Shown here in pieces: positions 6,395-9,250 of a DNA stretch of 9,250 nucleotides. Position numbers and translations under genes: made by a program. Origin of the DNA: DASPXK01 sp035637315 (GTDB lineage Bacteria; Chloroflexota; UBA6077; JACCZL01); NCBI GenBank assembly GCA_035637315.1, contig DASPXK010000114.1, forward strand, positions 1 through 9,250, in the 5' to 3' direction. The notes below the pieces were generated by a model. It worked only from the letters and a program-made list of their open reading frames with translations. It ran no database searches and was not told the DNA's origin. Within the stretch, counting starts at the first letter, position 1. Each line of letters begins with the position of its first letter.

Positions 6395-8071
6395 TTACGA
6401 TACCGAAATATCCCGATAACGGACGATGCCGTCCTGCATGTGGATGAAGCCGCGAACCTTGGGGCTCAGCCCCTTGAAGTTCGAGCCGTAATGGTAGTAG
6501 ATGTTTGCGGCGTCCTCGCTAAGAATCGGGGCTACCTGACGGTAGGTCCCAATCCGCTTCTCCACCGAGGGCTCGGCCCGCGCGGTGTCGAGCAAGCGGT
6601 CTACTTCTGGATTGGCGTACTTGCTGTAGTTGTTGCTGCCGGTGCTGTGGACCAGTGTGGTCAGGTAGAGATCGGGGTCCGGCCGGTATCCCCACCAGCG
6701 GCCCACATACAGATCGAAGTTGCTGTTCAGCATCCGGTTCGTGTTGGCGGTTCCGTCTTCGGGCTCGATCTTAACCGTCACGCCGACATCGGCAAAGTTC
6801 GCCTGGATGATCTGAGCCTTTTTCTGAATCACGGTGTCCGGCCCGACGTACAGCGTGAACTGGGGTGGCGATGGCACGCCCGCCGATTCCAGGAGCTGCT
6901 TTGCTCGTGCTAGGTCACGCATGAACGGCTTGTAGTTGGCGTCGTAAAACGGCGTTCCCGGCAGGAACGGGTCGTAGCCAATCGTCCCGGTCTCGAAGTA
7001 GACGCTCTTGTGGATTGCCTCGCGGTCCAGCGCCCAGTTGAGCGCCTGGCGGAAGGCCCGGCTTGCGCCGTAGGGCGGCTTCTGGGTCTGAAACGCCAAG
7101 AACTCGAATCGAAATCCGCTCTTCTCACTCAGGACGATCTCTGGCATCGAGCGCATGCGCTGGACATCCTGGTACGGAAGGTCCTCGGCAATCTGGACCC
7201 CGCCGGAGCGCAGCTCGGTCAGGCGCGTGCTGTCGACCGGGATGGGCCGGAAGATGATCTTGTCGAGCGATGGCTTGCCCCGGTCCCAGTAGTCAGAGTT
7301 GCGCTCGACGATCGTGTGCTGGTCCTTGGCGTACTCCACCAACCGGAACGGCCCGGTCCCGACCGGCGCGACGCCAAAGTCCTGGCCGAGCTTCTGGACC
7401 GCGCTGGGAGAGACCATGAACGCCGACCAGTCGAAGAGCGCGAACAGGAAGGGCGCGAACGGCGCCTTGAGCGCGATCTTGAGGGCGTGACTGTCCTGGA
7501 TCTCGACGCTGTCGATCTGCGACAGCTCGCCACGACGGAGAGACTTGTTGTCAGGATTGAGGTGGCGGTCGAAGTTGAACTTGGCCGCTTCCGCGTTGAA
7601 ATCGGTGCCGTCGTGGAACTTTACGCCGCGCCGCAGGTACAAGACGTAAGTGCGCGGGTCGGGCGCTTCCCAGCGCTCGGCCAGGGCCGGGATCGGTTTG
7701 CCCTGCTGATCAAGATCGACCAGCGGGTCGAAGATGGCCCGCCCGGTGCGACGCCCAGGCAAGCCGGACGTGAAGGCCGGATCGATGGTGATCGGGTCGG
7801 CCTCGATCGCGGTGACGAGCGTTCCTCCAGTCGTGGCCGCGGCGGGCGCGGCCGTTGGCCCGACTGCTGGCGCCGCCGTTGGGGCCGGCGCGGCCGTCGG
7901 GATCACGGCGGCCGCGGCCGGCTGTGTCGGCGCGGCCTTTGGGGCGGCCGTGGGCGCCGCCGGCGCGCAGGCGAGCACGCTCAACCCTCCCGCGCACGCC
8001 GCCCCAAACGTCGTCAAAAACTGCCGGCGACTAAGGTGTTGGATGATGAACGCACCGTTTGGCGTACCCAT
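6395..8071 (-). CDS. ABC transporter substrate-binding lipoprotein, family 5 (SBP1)
   Basis: First of three tandem receptors in the operon, 558 residues. The ATG has GGGAGGG five bases upstream. The signal peptide has a twin-arginine motif (SRRQFLT, 14-20) and a lipobox-like VLAC with Cys35; Cys26 (GAAC) is a less likely alternative. Residues 36-80 are an Ala/Pro/Thr linker with repeated PTAAP units. The SBP_bac_5 fold covers about 82-535: RRGVKFHDGTDFNAEAAKF (147-165), VGTGPF (237-242), VEYAKDQHTIVERNSDYW (245-262), FRPIPVDSTRLTELRSGGV (274-292) and WWGYRPDPDLYL (459-470). It closes with FKGLSPKVRGF (532-542) and RYRDISVS. The protein should sit lipid-anchored outside the cytoplasmic membrane and hand its ligand to the DppBC-type permease encoded downstream. 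Tyr462 occupies the position of the amino-binding Asp of peptide receptors. The ligand is not identifiable; divergence outside the shared motifs suggests a specificity different from SBP2. Confidence 0.93.
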   Translation of the reverse strand: MGTPNGAFIIQHLSRRQFLTTFGAACAGGLSVLACAPAAPTAAPKAAPTQPAAAAVIPTAAPAPTAAPAVGPTAAPAAATTGGTLVTAIEADPITIDPAFTSGLPGRRTGRAIFDPLVDLDQQGKPIPALAERWEAPDPRTYVLYLRRGVKFHDGTDFNAEAAKFNFDRHLNPDNKSLRRGELSQIDSVEIQDSHALKIALKAPFAPFLFALFDWSAFMVSPSAVQKLGQDFGVAPVGTGPFRLVEYAKDQHTIVERNSDYWDRGKPSLDKIIFRPIPVDSTRLTELRSGGVQIAEDLPYQDVQRMRSMPEIVLSEKSGFRFEFLAFQTQKPPYGASRAFRQALNWALDREAIHKSVYFETGTIGYDPFLPGTPFYDANYKPFMRDLARAKQLLESAGVPSPPQFTLYVGPDTVIQKKAQIIQANFADVGVTVKIEPEDGTANTNRMLNSNFDLYVGRWWGYRPDPDLYLTTLVHSTGSNNYSKYANPEVDRLLDTARAEPSVEKRIGTYRQVAPILSEDAANIYYHYGSNFKGLSPKVRGFIHMQDGIVRYRDISVS

Positions 8072-8119
8072 GTCGACCCTCCCGTGCGCGACAAGCAGGA
8101 GCCATTCCGGCGAAGGTCG

Positions 8120-9118
8120 TCAGACGAACGCCGGCATCACGTGCTCGGCAAACAGACGCAACTGCCGCTCGGCCGACTCGCCGTTGGAGGAGAAGAAGAT
8201 CATGCACAGCTCGGTAACCCCGACCGCCACGTACTCGGCCAAGCGATTGCGGATGAACTCCGGCGTGCCAATCAGATTCCGCTCCTGTGGGCTCCGCGGC
8301 GCAGGCGGGGGGCCCGCCTGGGCCCTGGTCGGCGGCGGCACCGAGGCGGCGTGGTTGGCCTTCGCCTCCTGCTCGGTGGCCGCCATGCTCACGTAGAACT
8401 GCCTCGCGAGCTCGAGCGGAACGTCGCCCCGACCTGCTTCGGCCGCATACTCGCGGAACCGCTTTGCGTACGAGCCCAGCTCCTCGGGCGGCATAGCAGA
8501 GTCGATCCAGCCCTGCCCGTGCGCGGCCAGCCGACGGAAGACTGGCTCGGCGTGGCCGGCCATGAAGATCGGGAAGGGGTCCTGGACCGGCTTGGGGTGG
8601 CTCTCGACGTCTTCGAAGGTCGTGTACTGTCCCCTGAACGTCGCCTTGCGCTCGGTCCAGAGCACTCGCAGCGCCTGGACGTACTCGTCCATCATCTGCC
8701 CCCGATGGGGGCTGCGCAGCTCCCCGTGCAGGCGCCGGAACTCGTTCGTCGAGCCGCCCAGACCGATCCCCAGTGTGATTCGACCCCCGGAGAACACGTC
8801 GAGCGTCGCGAGCTGGCGGCTGAGCAGAAGCGGCTCATGGAGCGGAAGCACGATCGTGCTGGGGGTGATTCGAATGCGGCGAGTGGCGGCGGCGACGTAG
8901 GACATCGTCACGATCGTGTCGTACAGATTCGGCGGCTCGAGGTATTTCGCGGCGACTTCCGGAAACGTCACGAAGAACTCGTTGGGCCAGAGCGAGTAGT
9001 AGCCGAGGTCGTCGGCGAGCCGGGCAAACCTCAGCATGCCGCCGAGATCCACCGAGCCGATCAGGTTCTGCCGCCCCTCGCGGCAGTTTGGCAGACCGGT
9101 GCTGAACTTCACTGGCAT
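8120..9118 (-). CDS. LLM-class (luciferase-like) flavin- or F420-dependent oxidoreductase
   Basis: Cytoplasmic TIM-barrel oxidoreductase of the bacterial luciferase-like superfamily. Members use reduced FMN with O2 as monooxygenases, or coenzyme F420 as dehydrogenases or reductases; the sequence does not settle which. From the ATG at 9118 the product has 332 residues, beginning MPVKFSTGLPN as is usual. Motifs: YYSLWPNEFF near 40-49, TRRIRITPSTIVLPLHEPLLLSRQ (about 79-102), the cofactor-region SGGRITLGIGLGGSTNEF (110-127), PFPIFMAGH...RLAAHGQGWID (181-206), and C-terminal GTPEFIRNRLAEY (284-296) followed by GVTELCMIFF. A Pro/Ala-rich stretch at about 260-277 interrupts the region before this last motif. 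An in-frame TTG at 9139 overlaps the upstream stop codon (TTGA) and would add seven residues; neither start has a strong ribosome-binding site. It is 48 bases ahead of SBP1 in the same direction, so it may process the imported compound. Confidence 0.88.
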   Translation of the reverse strand: MPVKFSTGLPNCREGRQNLIGSVDLGGMLRFARLADDLGYYSLWPNEFFVTFPEVAAKYLEPPNLYDTIVTMSYVAAATRRIRITPSTIVLPLHEPLLLSRQLATLDVFSGGRITLGIGLGGSTNEFRRLHGELRSPHRGQMMDEYVQALRVLWTERKATFRGQYTTFEDVESHPKPVQDPFPIFMAGHAEPVFRRLAAHGQGWIDSAMPPEELGSYAKRFREYAAEAGRGDVPLELARQFYVSMAATEQEAKANHAASVPPPTRAQAGPPPAPRSPQERNLIGTPEFIRNRLAEYVAVGVTELCMIFFSSNGESAERQLRLFAEHVMPAFV

Positions 9119-9135
9119 TCGGTTCTCGCGCGCGG

Positions 9136-9250
9136 TCAAACGGAGCCCGCGCGCTCTATCTTGATCCGCTTTTCGCCTTCGTCGTGGGTGCGGGCAAGCA
9201 CCGCGAGGAACGCTTGCCGGTTCTCGACAACCTTCGCCACCCGCGTCGTA
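9136..9250 (-). CDS. C-terminus of an unidentified gene upstream in the operon (5'-partial)
   Basis: Reading leftward from 9249, a frame stays open for 37 residues and ends in TGA (9138-9136). The segment contains RVAKVVENRQAFLAVLARTH and then a charged tail ending KRIKIERAGSV. Its amphipathic, Glu/Lys/Arg-balanced composition looks like a genuine protein end. A second open frame in the same stretch gives an Arg/Pro-rich product typical of a shadow. The stop overlaps a possible TTG start of the oxidoreductase gene, or lies 17 bases before its ATG, which suggests co-transcription and perhaps a shared pathway. Too little is present to name a family. Confidence 0.6.
   Translation of the reverse strand, partial: TTRVAKVVENRQAFLAVLARTHDEGEKRIKIERAGSV

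Noticed and set aside
7820..7975. Repetitive GC-rich tract resembling a tandem repeat or CRISPR-like array
   Set aside because: It encodes the PTAAP linker of SBP1; the repetition follows codons, with no constant spacer or repeat length.
7734..8396. 220-codon plus-strand open frame spanning SBP1 start and the LLM gene end
   Set aside because: Begins as Ala/Gly/Val repeats opposite the PTAAP linker, then becomes unstructured; crosses two opposite-strand genes with good starts and stops.

Overview
The window is a high-GC bacterial segment that looks like Chloroflexota (a Thermomicrobia/Sphaerobacter-like or uncultured relative). The basis is the very long Ala/Pro/Thr-rich linkers after the lipoprotein cysteine, the Tat-type signal peptides on ABC solute-binding proteins, the tandem expansion of family-5 binding proteins, and two GC-rich palindromic repeats of a widely dispersed kind. 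The phylum assignment is inference; no rRNA or marker gene is present.

Layout: on the plus strand, 1-816 is the 3' part of a secreted or surface protein of unknown function, with a Pro/Thr/Ala-rich linker followed by a globular C-terminal domain. A 114-base convergent intergenic region (817-930) holds an imperfect palindromic dispersed repeat. Everything else is on the minus strand and reads right to left as one apparent operon: the tail of an unidentified gene (9250-9136), an LLM-class (luciferase-like) flavin/F420-dependent oxidoreductase (9118-8120), three tandem paralogous family-5 extracytoplasmic solute-binding lipoproteins (SBP1 8071-6395, SBP2 6344-4635, SBP3 4544-2892), a DppB-type permease (2800-1847) and a DppC-type permease (1833-931). 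Gaps are 48, 50, 90, 91 and 13 bases. The two 90-base gaps each contain a hairpin-forming sequence.

Together the genes describe an ABC importer of the dipeptide/oligopeptide/nickel (PepT) family with three alternative receptors, one permease heterodimer and no ATPase genes in the window. It is coupled to a redox enzyme that could act on the imported compound or a derivative. All three receptors carry Tyr where, by my alignment from memory, the Asp that binds the peptide amino group sits in DppA and OppA, so the ligand may not be an ordinary peptide. The cassette type is known; the unusual points are the receptor triplication, the missing ATPases, the altered ligand motif and the inserted palindromes. 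I see no phage, IS element, CRISPR array, tRNA or rRNA.
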